Of a stretch of DNA of 64,000 nucleotides, positions 10,202 to 19,443 are shown one piece after another. Every line of letters starts with the position of its first letter. Position 1 is the first letter of the stretch. The notes under the pieces are model-generated. The model ran no database searches. It saw only the letters and a list, made by a program, of their open reading frames with translations, and was not told where the DNA came from. The stretch is from the NCBI GenBank assembly GCA_963698715.1, contig CAVORW010000001.1:620001-684000 (forward strand). Reading direction: 5' to 3'. Position numbers and translations under genes: made by a program. The DNA comes from CAWHJB01 sp963698715 (GTDB lineage: Bacteria > Chloroflexota > Anaerolineae > Anaerolineales > UBA4823).

Positions 10202-11026
10202 ATGTTTAACCGGATTACCCACAAGCAGCTGATCCACTTGAAACACGGTTCGAGAACGGCTGCTCTGCTGCCAGTGATCGGGATGCTGGTGCTGATGTCT
10301 TGCCGCCTGATGCCCTCACCCGCCGCACCACAGCCAAGCTCCCTGCCGGCTTCAGCGACCCAGGTGCCATCCGCTACCCCTACCCGCCAGCCGGTTGAGA
10401 CGCCCACACCTGCTGCTTCTCAAACACCCACCCAAACCAGTTTGCCGACCGCTACAGCTACCAGCACCCCGATCCCCACCTACGTCGTCCTGCGGGGCAA
10501 GGTGCTTGTGCGAGCTAACTGCCGCTATGGCCCCGGGTTTCCCTACCTGTATAAATATGGCCTGGTCCCTGGCAGCAACCTTGAAATCATTGGCCGGACG
10601 GATACCGGCAGCTGGATTTTGATTCAAGCGATTGGGGGAAATAACCCTTGCTGGGTAAAGGCCTCGCTGATGCAGCTGAACGGGAATGTAATGAATGTCC
10701 AGCCCACCTATATCCCGCTGCCGTCTTCGCCTTACTACCTTCCGCCAACCGGCGTGTCTGCCCGTCGAGAAGGGAATCAGGTGATCGTCACCTGGAATCC
10801 AATTTCATTGCGCGCTGGCGATGACCAGGCAGCCGCGCGTTACGTGATGGAAGCCTGGGTGTGTCTGGCCGGCCAATTGACCTTTACACCGGTGGGCTCT
10901 AATTTTGCCGAGGCCGCGGTCCCGGATGAGCCCGGCTGCCGGGAGCCCTCGCATGCCCGCCTGGTCGCGGCTGAAAAACATGGCTACACCCTGCCGGTTG
11001 AAATACCCTGGCCTCCCGCTGATTAA
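10202..11026 (+). CDS. Lipoprotein with bacterial SH3-like domain
   Basis: A 274-residue exported protein. The N-terminus has a basic region, a hydrophobic stretch and a lipobox-like LVLMSC (Cys34), followed by a Pro/Thr/Ser-rich linker (about residues 38-95). Next is an SH3b-like domain (VLVRANCRYGPGFPYL is typical of these wall-binding modules), then a fibronectin-like segment. An in-frame ATG at 10154 would add 16 residues ahead of the signal peptide. I prefer 10202 because the signal peptide then has a normal length, although neither start has a good ribosome-binding site. Partner or ligand is unknown. Confidence 0.7.
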   Translation: MFNRITHKQLIHLKHGSRTAALLPVIGMLVLMSCRLMPSPAAPQPSSLPASATQVPSATPTRQPVETPTPAASQTPTQTSLPTATATSTPIPTYVVLRGKVLVRANCRYGPGFPYLYKYGLVPGSNLEIIGRTDTGSWILIQAIGGNNPCWVKASLMQLNGNVMNVQPTYIPLPSSPYYLPPTGVSARREGNQVIVTWNPISLRAGDDQAAARYVMEAWVCLAGQLTFTPVGSNFAEAAVPDEPGCREPSHARLVAAEKHGYTLPVEIPWPPAD

Positions 11027-11230
11027 AGCACCTCTTCTTCCTGTCCGATCGGACAGGCGAAAATTCCCTGCAAGTGGACAGGTCCAAAATCCATCAAACG
11101 AAGGAGGACAAATATATCCTGGACAGCTAAACTACCGTTGAAAGTGACCTCCAACCGGAAAATACTTTCCTGGAACTTTTACGGATCGGTGAACGTCTTA
11201 TCGAAGGGCAGGAATAAATTCTTGCCAAAA

Positions 11231-11260
11231 TTGACTGGCCTTCCACATGGCCTTTAATTA
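11231..11260 (+). promoter_or_regulatory. Possible promoter of the LysM gene
   Basis: TTGACT (11231-11236), an 18-base spacer and TAATTA (11255-11260) precede the start codon by about 20 bases. A GAGGTG ribosome-binding site at 11271-11276 lies in between. The rest of the 254-base gap shows nothing. Confidence 0.4.
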
Positions 11261-11280
11261 TTTAGCTGTCGAGGTGTCAA

Positions 11281-12534
11281 ATGTTTACAAAAAATCGTTC
11301 TATGTTTTTCAAGCTCAGTATGCTGGCACTTTCCCTGGCAGTCATGCTTGGCGGATTCGCAGCCGTCCAGCCGGCCGCGGCAGCCGCAGCGGTAGGGACC
11401 GAACCTGTTTGCACCCAATACCACACAGTGCAGCGTGGTGAATACCTGGCCAAAATTGCCGAGCAGTACGGCGTATCTTGGCGCTGGCTAGCGGAGATCA
11501 ATGATCTGGAAAACCCACGCTTGATCTTTGCCGGCAATGTGCTCTGCGTAGCACTGAGTGATGGGACGGGTTCACCCGGCACCCCCAACCCCGGCGGTAA
11601 CCCGGTCTTCAGTGTGACTTCGGTCAAAAAAGATCAGACCGTCACCGTCAGCGTCAGCGGTTACCCTGCCAACAAGACTTTCAACATCTTGATGGGCAAG
11701 ATCGGCACCAAGGGCGTCAATGGAACCCTGGTTGGCTCCGGCAAAACCAATAACAATGGTTCTTTCAGTGCCACGGTGGACATCCCGAAGAAACTCCAGG
11801 GTCTGGACACCATCGCCATCCGGATCGAAGCTCAAGGCAATACTGGGATGTATGCTTACAACTGGTTTTATAACAAAAACCAGTCCGGTGGCAGTGGCGG
11901 TGCAGACGGCGGATCCTATTCTTCTGGGCTGGCAGTCACTTCTGTTGTTGAAGATAAATCGGTGAGTTTCAAAGCTGGCAACTTGCAGCCCAACCGCACC
12001 TACGGTGTATACCTGGATCGCAAGAACAGCAATGACAAAGTCTCCGGTAAGTGGGTTGCCTCGGTCACCACCGATTCAAAAGGTTACGTCTCAGCGACTG
12101 TCGATATCCCGGTTGAATACAAGGATCGCCGTGAACTGTCTCTGCGACTGGTATCAAGTGATGGCAAGAGCTTCGTAGCCACCAGCTGGTTCCTGAACGC
12201 CACCAGCACCGGCGGTACAGGCGGTGGCAGCGTTGCCGGCAGCATACCGACCTTCTCGATTATCGCCGTGGTCAAAGATAACAGTGTGACCATCCAGACC
12301 TTCAACTTTCCTGCCAACAAGCAGTTTGAAGTTCTGATGGCTAAGATGGGCACCCAAGGCATCGATGGGACCCGAGTGGATAAGATTAAATCGGATAACG
12401 ATGGCTCATTCAAGGCGACTTTCTCGATCCCCGAGAAGCTGCAGGGCCGCAGCCAAATCGCTCTCCGCTTGCAAGCTACTGATGGCTCCGGTTATTACGC
12501 CTACAACTGGTTCTACAACAGCAGCACACCCTGA
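11281..12534 (+). CDS. Secreted LysM protein with three tandem C-terminal repeats
   Basis: A 417-residue exported protein. It has a signal peptide (about 1-37, ending in an Ala-rich stretch) and one LysM domain (about 46-92: HTVQRGEYLAKIAEQYGVSW) that would bind peptidoglycan or another N-acetylglucosamine polymer. Three copies of a ~95-residue beta-rich module follow, separated by Gly/Ser linkers; each contains FSVTSVKKDQTVTVSV-like and SATVDIP segments, and two end in YAYNWFYN. Paired repeats 1 and 3 are closest, and the middle copy has diverged. A strong hairpin follows the stop. It is probably a cell-surface or matrix protein. Confidence 0.85.
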   Translation: MFTKNRSMFFKLSMLALSLAVMLGGFAAVQPAAAAAAVGTEPVCTQYHTVQRGEYLAKIAEQYGVSWRWLAEINDLENPRLIFAGNVLCVALSDGTGSPGTPNPGGNPVFSVTSVKKDQTVTVSVSGYPANKTFNILMGKIGTKGVNGTLVGSGKTNNNGSFSATVDIPKKLQGLDTIAIRIEAQGNTGMYAYNWFYNKNQSGGSGGADGGSYSSGLAVTSVVEDKSVSFKAGNLQPNRTYGVYLDRKNSNDKVSGKWVASVTTDSKGYVSATVDIPVEYKDRRELSLRLVSSDGKSFVATSWFLNATSTGGTGGGSVAGSIPTFSIIAVVKDNSVTIQTFNFPANKQFEVLMAKMGTQGIDGTRVDKIKSDNDGSFKATFSIPEKLQGRSQIALRLQATDGSGYYAYNWFYNSSTP

Positions 12535-12563
12535 CGTATACGAACCACACATATTTAGAATCG

Positions 12564-12597
12564 AATGACCCTGGCGAGAACTATCGCCAGGGTCATT
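12564..12597. terminator. Bidirectional terminator between convergent genes
   Basis: A perfect 14-bp stem (12564-12577 with 12584-12597), a 6-base loop and terminal AA/TT lie between the LysM gene on + and the oxidoreductase gene on -. Confidence 0.85.
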
Positions 12598-12657
12598 TTG
12601 ATAGAAGCGCTGCCATCCGTAAGCTGGTTTTGGCTGACTGCCAGCCTGCCAGTGGGA

Positions 12658-14160
12658 TTAATCCTCGGTTCGAAATGGCCGTCCATCCTGTTCACAGATC
12701 ATCTGGATTACATTTTTGCCCGAAGCTGCCGCGAGAGTCACTGTGCCGCCGGGTTCCACCCATTGGCCGGCCATGTAGAATCGATCCAGGCCGGGCAGAG
12801 TTCTGGGAACTCCCAGAATCATCAATGGCAAGGACTCTTTTGTGAGCAGCCAGCCGCAGGTGGAACCCTGCCAGTTGCCGGTATAGCGCTCATAACTCAA
12901 TGGAGTGGCCTCATCGATATACTCAATGTCTGCCCGGATATTGGGATACCACTTTTCCATCTGGTCAAGGATGATATCCGATACCTGGCGCTGTTCCGTG
13001 TCGTATAGCCGCCGGCCGTATATACGCTGCCAGTAAGCATAGTCGGTGCGTATGATCAGCTCGATCACCGATTTTCCAGGCGGCGCCAGGGAGGGATCGA
13101 AACAATAATTCTTAATGCCCACTTCACGGCGTTCCTGGCCAGCCAGCAGGATGGGCTCATCCAGCAGGCGAGTGACCCAATGTGGTTCTGCGGATAAGTC
13201 CTGGTTTACCCCCATAGAGATCTGCAGCATCTGGTGAGTCGCCAGATGGCCATCGTACATGCGCCGGATCTTGCGGTTGGTAAACTGGCCATCCAGCATA
13301 TCAAAAATTGTGCTGCGCCCATCGCCTGCCGAAATGACGCGATCTGCCATGTGGATTTCGTCGTTATACAGCCTTACCCCTACCGACCGCCCATTTTCGA
13401 CCAGGATTTTCTCAACCTGGGCTTGATAGAAAATTTCACCACCCAGGTCCAGGTAGCGCTGCTCGATTGCCCGGGCGAAGGCCAGTGAGCCGCCCACCGG
13501 AAAGCCTGCATTTCCGGTATGCATATAGGCCAACAGCATCATGCCCATCATCACGGGCGCTTCATCCCAAGAAAATATCTGCGGCACAGCCTGGCGTAGA
13601 AAAGGATCCTTGAAACGGTTGGCGAATTCGCCACAAGATAAATAGGCCCACTGCGCCATCGGCCTGATATAGGGCGCCATTTTTTGGCCTAGTTTTAGCC
13701 AGTCCAGTGGGCTCATGGCTGATTTGGGGATTTGATACATGGCCGACATGTCGAAACGTGCAAACTGGCGCACACCCTGGGTGAACGCCCGGATGAGTTT
13801 GGCATCCTGCGGGGACAGTTCTAGAAGGTGAGATTCCAACTGCTCAGGGTCGGCATACACGATCAAGGTCTTATCGCCGTCTGTCAGGCGCTGGTATTCA
13901 GCATGGTGAATAAACGGCCGGTCTTGAACAGCGCCCAGCTCTTTCCACATATCATTAAACGGCTGACCCTCCCCCGATCCAAACAGGTAATGGATACAAC
14001 CATCGAAGACGAACCCGCGCCGCTCCCAGGCTGTGCACAGGCCACCCGGCAAATCGTGCAGTTCAAAGATTTTGGTTTTATAGCCGCACATCTGAGCGTA
14101 ACAGCCAGCAGATAAGCCCGCAATTCCCGCCCCGATGATTAGGATTGTCTGATCCTTCAT
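12658..14160 (-). CDS. FAD-dependent oxidoreductase, phytoene desaturase (CrtI)-like
   Basis: A 500-residue protein of the CrtI/carotenoid isomerase-type amine-oxidoreductase superfamily. The dinucleotide-binding motif IIGAGIAGLSAG lies near the N-terminus, followed by the PGGLCTAWERRG segment that holds FAD. GSLAFARAIEQR and the C-terminal FYMAGQWVEPGGTV complete the FAD site. There is no carotenoid gene nearby, so the substrate (a polyene, a lipid or another hydrophobic compound) is open. I use ATG 14160; a TTG at 14184 would overlap the upstream gene. It is last in a minus-strand run with a small unknown protein and a GGDEF protein. Confidence 0.8.
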   Translation of the reverse strand: MKDQTILIIGAGIAGLSAGCYAQMCGYKTKIFELHDLPGGLCTAWERRGFVFDGCIHYLFGSGEGQPFNDMWKELGAVQDRPFIHHAEYQRLTDGDKTLIVYADPEQLESHLLELSPQDAKLIRAFTQGVRQFARFDMSAMYQIPKSAMSPLDWLKLGQKMAPYIRPMAQWAYLSCGEFANRFKDPFLRQAVPQIFSWDEAPVMMGMMLLAYMHTGNAGFPVGGSLAFARAIEQRYLDLGGEIFYQAQVEKILVENGRSVGVRLYNDEIHMADRVISAGDGRSTIFDMLDGQFTNRKIRRMYDGHLATHQMLQISMGVNQDLSAEPHWVTRLLDEPILLAGQERREVGIKNYCFDPSLAPPGKSVIELIIRTDYAYWQRIYGRRLYDTEQRQVSDIILDQMEKWYPNIRADIEYIDEATPLSYERYTGNWQGSTCGWLLTKESLPLMILGVPRTLPGLDRFYMAGQWVEPGGTVTLAAASGKNVIQMICEQDGRPFRTED

Positions 14161-14176
14161 GCCGCCTTGCCGCTCT

Positions 14177-14521
14177 TCATTCAATCTCTTTGCGAAAACA
14201 CATGTGAAAGGTTTTCTTGGGGGCAGTTGTCCCTGCTGGGCCCAGCTCGCGCGATTCGGAGAATGGTTCCCAACCTTGCTCGCATAACTGAGCGGTAATC
14301 CACCAGATAAAACTCGGCAGAATCACCCGCTCTCCCTTCGGCCGGCTGATCACATTAATAAAGCGCATCTCTTCCGGCGCGTGGAAATAGGTAATCCTCG
14401 CTTCCGGGTAGATCTCATAGATTCTGGCGATCACCCCTTCGACCAGGTCGTGGCGGGTACACGAGAGATAAACGTCATCAATGTAGCCTTCGATTGTTGC
14501 CAGTGCAAAGCGTTTGGGCAT
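14177..14521 (-). CDS. Small protein of unknown function
   Basis: A 114-residue protein that I do not recognise. It has no signal peptide or membrane segment and a mixed alpha/beta composition, with a central YFHAPEEMRFINVISRPKGE stretch. It lies 16 bp ahead of the CrtI-like gene and 36 bp behind the GGDEF gene on the same strand, so the three are probably co-transcribed. Its two cysteines are scattered and form no metal motif. Confidence 0.6.
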   Translation of the reverse strand: MPKRFALATIEGYIDDVYLSCTRHDLVEGVIARIYEIYPEARITYFHAPEEMRFINVISRPKGERVILPSFIWWITAQLCEQGWEPFSESRELGPAGTTAPKKTFHMCFRKEIE

Positions 14522-14557
14522 CAGATCGGATCCTCAGCGCGGGTAATCCAGCGCCGT

Positions 14558-15688
14558 CTAATAACCGGATACAACAATCCGGTTTTTGCCAGCGTCTTTG
14601 GCCTGTTTGAGGGCCGTTTCGGCCGCATTAAGCAGGCTCTCCTTTTTGCTCCCGTGCATTGGGTAGGCTACCACCCCTGCTGAAATCGTCACTGGAAACA
14701 GCCAGTTGTGAGAAGCGGTTTCAACCGCAATGCGCAGACGTTCGGCAGCCAGTTTTCCCAATTCAACATTCGCTCCAGGCAGGATCACCAAAAACTCGTC
14801 CCCAATTCGCCAGCGAGCAACGAAATCATCCGGCCGGATATTTTTCCCCAGCACCGCTGCCAGGTCACAGATCATCTCATCCCCGGCTGCGTAGCTGATG
14901 TCGTTGAACATGCTCAGGTTATCGCCATCTAGAAGAATAACCGCCATCTGGCTCGCAGAATTCTGGGCCCCTTCCAGAGTCTCATTTAGTTTTTTTTCTG
15001 CTGCCAGGCTGTTCGGCAGACCTGTAACCGGATCGGTGTATGCCAGCACAGATGTTTTTTCCCATTCATAGAAAAAATGTGTGATCCGTTCGGTCAGCAT
15101 TTCGACCAGCCTTCGCACCATCATGCTGTCTTTGTCACTTTCGTGTTCGTGGATGTAAACTTTAAAGCCTCGGTTGCCATTTTCCTTGACATCGAAAAGG
15201 GCTTTATTGATCGCGATCCAGGCATCCGACGGCTCAACCGGTATGCGATCGTCAAAGTGCATCAGGGCGATGGAGGCGGGCAAATCCAGGCCAAATTGAC
15301 TTGCTTCCTGGCAGATTCGATCGTAAATCGCCTGAGAGATTTCTTGATGGACTGTATGGCTGTCATCTAAAAAGATAACGATGAACTCATCCCCCCCAAC
15401 TCGAAAAACCGGCCGGCCGGTGTCTTGAAGGACAAGGCCGATCCAGCGTAAAATTGCATCGCCCGCCGCATGACCCTGGGCCTGATTGAGCTGCATGAAG
15501 TGGTTTAAATCCAAGAGCAGCAGAGAGAATGAGCCTTGCCGCTGGCTCACCAGGTTGGAACGAAGCGATTCGATGAATGAAACCAGGTTGCCACAACCAG
15601 TCAAGGGGTCATAACGTTCAATGAGATGGATCGATTCGAGCGGTAAGTTCATAAATAGGATATGCTCCAGGTTGCTGTGCGCCTGCAT
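14558..15688 (-). CDS. Tandem GGDEF protein (putative diguanylate cyclase with a second, altered GGDEF domain)
   Basis: A 376-residue cytoplasmic protein built of two GGDEF domains without a sensor domain or membrane segment. The first (about 20-180) carries an intact GGDEF at 98-102. The second (about 215-376) has IGDEF at 295-299, with the first glycine replaced. GGDEF domains make cyclic di-GMP from two GTP; replacement of the first glycine often but not always abolishes this. Duplicate fold, similar lengths and the DPLTGCGN/DPVTGLPN entry motifs suggest internal duplication. A methionine at residue 13 is an alternative start with a somewhat better upstream site. Confidence 0.85.
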   Translation of the reverse strand: MQAHSNLEHILFMNLPLESIHLIERYDPLTGCGNLVSFIESLRSNLVSQRQGSFSLLLLDLNHFMQLNQAQGHAAGDAILRWIGLVLQDTGRPVFRVGGDEFIVIFLDDSHTVHQEISQAIYDRICQEASQFGLDLPASIALMHFDDRIPVEPSDAWIAINKALFDVKENGNRGFKVYIHEHESDKDSMMVRRLVEMLTERITHFFYEWEKTSVLAYTDPVTGLPNSLAAEKKLNETLEGAQNSASQMAVILLDGDNLSMFNDISYAAGDEMICDLAAVLGKNIRPDDFVARWRIGDEFLVILPGANVELGKLAAERLRIAVETASHNWLFPVTISAGVVAYPMHGSKKESLLNAAETALKQAKDAGKNRIVVSGY

Positions 15689-15985
15689 ATCAGGAATTTG
15701 GTTGGCTGGCTTGCTGGCTGGCAGATATGCGGGAGGTTTAGCGGATTATCTTATTAAACCATGAAAGTGAACTCTAATGCGGTTAGTCTTCAGGCCGGGT
15801 GCACTCAAAAGACGTAAAATAAATCAATTTGTTGTGCAAGACTTGAGTGCTACTGGCAAGTCACGCAATAATCCACTAACGTTTAAGGCCCCCGTGCTGC
15901 CGATCTATCCAGGACAGGCTGACATTGATCGCAGAGGCGCCAAACAACCCGCTTCACCCCGCTGAGTGCGCTCTGGCATTGAACC

Positions 15986-16432
15986 TCAGCCAGCCTTGCC
16001 TTCAGCCAGTATGGCGGCTTTAAGACGTTTTAGGTGATCGCCATCCTCATTTTTCATCGCCGCCGCGACCATTGGACTTGCCAGGTTCTTCAACCCTGCT
16101 GCGCTCACCACACATTCCAGATTAATCCGGGTACCATCGTTTTCGGGTTTAAACGTGTACTTGTATGTAACGGTGTAACCGCTCTGTTTAGCCGAGGCGG
16201 TATAGCTGGTTGGCGGATTGTAAGCGCCGATTTTGATCTCGGTTCGATGTTCTTTGCCGTTCATCAGCCGGGTTTCGACCAGCAGCGTCCCTTTGCCAAA
16301 TGGACCGGGAGAAAGTTTTTCCATTTTCTGGACCTCTTTGACAACTTTGGGAGCATTCTGTGGATCGATTGCAAAGTTAAAAACCGCCTGCGGATCCGCA
16401 TTGACCCATTCATCTATTTGAAATCCTGCCAT
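15986..16432 (-). CDS. SRPBCC (START/Bet v1-like) family protein
   Basis: A 148-residue soluble protein with the SRPBCC fold pattern: an N-terminal strand with ADPQAVFNFAIDPQN, a central antiparallel sheet and a long C-terminal helix (HLKRLKAAILAEG). Such proteins enclose hydrophobic ligands; the ligand here is unknown. The start is well set by AGGAGG six bases upstream. It stands alone on the minus strand, 297 bp from the GGDEF gene. That gap shows no other feature. Confidence 0.8.
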   Translation of the reverse strand: MAGFQIDEWVNADPQAVFNFAIDPQNAPKVVKEVQKMEKLSPGPFGKGTLLVETRLMNGKEHRTEIKIGAYNPPTSYTASAKQSGYTVTYKYTFKPENDGTRINLECVVSAAGLKNLASPMVAAAMKNEDGDHLKRLKAAILAEGKAG

Positions 16433-16655
16433 TGTTTCCTCCTGTAAAATTATTTGGCGTATCGCGCCAAAATTCCCCCTCTTGGTGGATACGGAGATCT
16501 AAATCCCTATGCGCGTTTATTGTTTCAAACGGGACCTTGAGCCGCGGATTGTACTGACTTGCTTCCAAAGGATTATACCCTCAATCTCTAGGCCATAAAT
16601 CTGGGGGTATGGAGCGAGAATCCTGATGCGCGCAACTGGGAAGGGCCTGGTTTGA

Positions 16656-16661
16656 TATAAT
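16656..16661 (+). promoter_or_regulatory. Isolated TATAAT box in the 16.4-16.96 kb intergenic region
   Basis: A consensus -10 hexamer at 16656-16661 lacks a convincing -35 partner. It lies about 40 bases ahead of the possible short reading frame at 16703. Confidence 0.25.
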
Positions 16662-16702
16662 ACGGCGAATATCTTCCCCCGGCAGGTAGCTTTAACGGGT
16701 TG

Positions 16703-16843
16703 ATGCGCGACACCAAAGTCGAAATTCTCCGCCAGACCTCGCATCCGGCAGTGTCTGGGCGCTGGCTCCGGGGTTGTTACATAGAGCAGCTGGCATCGCT
16801 TTCAACTCCGGCAGAAGCATATATTTGGGTGTGTGAAAAGTAG
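16703..16843 (+). CDS. Possible 46-residue peptide
   Basis: A short frame inside the 525-base gap between divergent genes starts at ATG 16703. Its composition looks protein-like (it contains EILRQTSHPAVSGRWLRG), and its stop codon lies in the left arm of the hairpin at 16824-16868. The ribosome-binding site is poor and I recognise no family, so it may be chance. Confidence 0.25.
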   Translation: MRDTKVEILRQTSHPAVSGRWLRGCYIEQLASLSTPAEAYIWVCEK

Positions 16844-16868
16844 CATCGCTACTTTTCACACACCCAAA
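16824..16868. repeat. 21-bp perfect inverted repeat (hairpin)
   Basis: Arms 16824-16844 and 16848-16868 pair perfectly around a 3-base loop. The hairpin lies between divergently transcribed genes (SRPBCC on -, the 16958 gene on +), so it is not an obvious gene-end terminator unless the small frame at 16703 is real. Confidence 0.6.
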
Positions 16869-16957
16869 ATCCTTTCAAGTCATAGCCTTGGCGCTGGCCC
16901 AGGCTGCCAAAGCTAAAATTTATTTTACAGTAGTTTCCAAAACCCAGGAAGGTTGTT

Positions 16958-18135
16958 ATGCCTGTAGATCAGGGACCGACGGTTGCAGATATTGAACGGA
17001 TTGTAGCCCTAACCGATCCGGTGATTCGCAATCTGCAGATTACCCAATGCTATTATGAGCTGGCGCAGCCGCTTGTATTTCGCCTGGGAGAAAATGCCAA
17101 CTGGTGCTCCTTCGCGACCTGGGCCTCCAGACAGGCAGGGCAGACCATTCGTAAGGAAGATTTAGCCAGGACGTTGGAGCATGTTCTGGGTTCGCACGAG
17201 TCGATCCAGCTGGTTGGTAGTGACCTCGCCAGCGCGCTCAGGTCAATCGGTTTCAGACCCGAAACAAGACAGATCGTTGGATTCATCTTCAAAGTCCTGG
17301 ATCCAGAGGCAGCCTTTGGGCTGGTCCAGTGAGGCGGTTGCCAGGGGAAATCTGAAGGTATTTGCCGAAATTGGGCGAGCTTTTGCCTTTTTTAACGCTG
17401 GCTGCCTTAAGGATGCGGCCTTTGATGCCGCTCATATCGAGGAGGTGTGCGAAGCGCTGCTGCCCGGCGAGCCTCCCGATGGGCAAATGTACCTGCGCCA
17501 GGCCTTTAGCCATTATTACCAGGCCCTGTTTGAGCCAGACCCAAAAGCTCGCTCAGAGCTGGTGCTGCTGGCTAATCTTGAAATCGGCTACCACGAGCAA
17601 ACCCGGCTGCAGCCTGAGATCAACGAGGCACTGGCAGCGCCGGTTATTGTTCCGGAAACCTTTACCCGTAATTTACTGCGAGCGCTGCGCCCCGATTGGG
17701 GCCGGTTGAACGATCTGGTCTGGTTCTTTTTGCGCCTGCTCGGTCGATTGACTGACCTGGATGCCGCAACTACGTGTTACCTGACTGCAGCCCAGCGTGA
17801 AGCCCAGCTGATCGTCACCAAAACTATGATGACCATTGAGCTGCCGCATGGAAATCTGCTGCGATTGGGGCGAGATTTGGGTGCTGACTACCCACCGGAA
17901 CTGCGCCAAATCACTAACCGGGATTTGCTGGAACTGCTGGCCAGGATCGATCCTACTACCGATAGTCTCAAGGATTTCAGGCGCCAAACTTTGGGGGGAT
18001 TTACCAGACCGGCTGCATTTCATTGCCGATCTGTTTCGCAGTTTCCAAACTACAGATATCTTATCCGAGCCGCCTTTCACCGCCACCCAGACTGCCGCAT
18101 TGAAGGATGGTCAGCTGCCATCCGGACGTTTGTAA
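16958..18135 (+). CDS. Conserved-looking cytoplasmic protein of unknown function (two frame breaks)
   Basis: Three frames join into one protein of about 391 residues when one T at 17330 and one G from the six-G run at 17993-17998 are removed. The joins read FGLVQ-EAVARGNLKVF and QTLGG-DLPDRLHF and give smooth helical sequence. The protein is rich in helices and has no signal or membrane segment. An early segment contains ANWCSFATWASRQAGQTIR. I do not recognise a named family. A GGAAGG ribosome-binding site precedes ATG 16958. If the breaks are real, the gene is dead; the six-G run argues for sequence error. Confidence 0.55.
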
Positions 18136-18228
18136 CCGTCTCATGGAGCGTTCAATTCTCATCCAGAGCATCGCAGCCCTATGAAGTTTGCTCCCACCAA
18201 TGAAATCTGCCCTCTCGCTGGTTGGATC

Positions 18229-18257
18229 TTGACAGCGGCATGGATTTCTTCTATCCT
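18229..18257 (+). promoter_or_regulatory. Promoter of the LacI-family gene
   Basis: A perfect -35, TTGACA (18229-18234), a 17-base spacer and -10 TATCCT (18252-18257) place the transcript start near 18264. This leaves a leader of about 120 bases before ATG 18387. Confidence 0.7.
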
Positions 18258-18272
18258 ATCCGTCATTGGTCG

Positions 18273-18288
18273 ATGCGAACGTTCGCAT
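18273..18288. promoter_or_regulatory. LacI-type operator palindrome
   Basis: ATGCGAACGTTCGCAT is a perfect 16-bp palindrome with the central CG step typical of LacI-family operators. It starts about nine bases after the predicted transcription start, a classic position for autorepression. Confidence 0.7.
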
Positions 18289-18386
18289 GGTCGTGGGCCT
18301 TTGGGCATCTCCCGGTTAGGTCCCAGATTTGGAGTGGCGCAAATGCGTCTATCCCACATAGACACTATCCAATTGGAGAGCTTTCC

Positions 18387-19427
18387 ATGAGTTGAAGGGT
18401 AACAATTAAAGACGTTGCAGCCCAGGCTGGGGTCAGCTACCAGACGGTTTCCAAAGTGTTGAACAAACAAGCCCGGGTAGCCAAAGCGACCGAGGCGCGC
18501 ATCTGGGAGGCAGCCCGGGTTGTTGGGTATCACCCCAATCTGGTCGCCCGCAGCCTGCGCTCCAGCCGCGGCTTCAGGATTGGGTACTCCTGGGCTCCGG
18601 CTTTACCCGAGCAGGGCAACCCGATCCTGGACCAGTTCTTACAGGGCCTGGCCCAGGCAGGCCAGGCCGCCGGATATCACGTTCTGACCTTCCCCCATCG
18701 CCCTGGAGAGCTGTGGATCGAGGCTTACCAGGGTCTGATTGACACCAACCAGGTCGATGGCTTTGTGTTGTCGAGTATTGAGTATGATGACCCCCGGATT
18801 GTCCTGCTGCAGAAGTGCGATTTTCCGTTTGTGGCTTTTGGCAGGTCGAATCCGGGCTGGGACTTTCCATATGTGGATGTGGACGGCGCTGCGGGTATGG
18901 CGATGCTGGTCGAACATCTGGTTGCGGGCGGTCATCGCAAGATTGCGGCCCTGGCTTGGAGCGAGACTTCACGGGTTGGCAACAACCGCATGGAGGGCTT
19001 TCGTTCCGCGCTGGCTGCCGCCGGGATTCATCCGCCGCCTGATTGGATCCAGCGCGGCGAAGGTGTCTGCCAATTTGGCCGCCAGGCCGCAGCCCGCCTG
19101 CTCGATTTACCCCATGGGACTCGACCCACTGCAATCGTAGCATTCAACGATTTCATGGCGGTCGGCGCTATGCAGGCTGTCCGGGAGCGGGGCCTGCAGG
19201 TTGGAACTGATATTGCCGTCACCGGCTTTGAGGACACCCCGGCCGCTCGCTATCTGTCGCCGCCGCTTACTTCGGTGCGCCAGCCGGTGTTGGAGATTGG
19301 CCGGCAGGTCATGACGATGCTGGCAGGCTTGCTGCAGACCGGCACACTCGAGCAGCAGTCACCCCAGGCGACCAGCCTGTTGCTGCAGCCGGAACTGGTC
19401 ATCCGAGAATCGAGCAGCCCTGCGTGA
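18387..19427 (+). CDS. LacI-family transcriptional regulator with a premature TGA at codon 3
   Basis: A typical LacI-type repressor of about 346 residues: helix-turn-helix TIKDVAAQAGVSYQTVSKVL, hinge, then a periplasmic-binding-protein-like sugar domain. GGAGAG at 18375-18380 is properly spaced from ATG 18387, but the frame then reads ATG AGT TGA AGG. TGA sits where an Arg codon (CGA) would give the usual MSRRVTIKDVA start, a single C-to-T change. The remaining open frame could restart at GTG 18456, but that would remove the DNA-binding helices. So the regulator is either inactive, read through, or affected by a sequence error. Its own promoter and operator lie upstream. No target operon for sugar use follows it directly. 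Confidence 0.8.
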
Positions 19428-19443
19428 ACCGGAGTTCTTTGTG

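Noticed and set aside
12658..14184. TTG start at 14184 for the CrtI-like protein
   Set aside because: It overlaps the upstream stop and lacks a clear ribosome-binding site; ATG 14160 gives a standard FAD-binding N-terminus.
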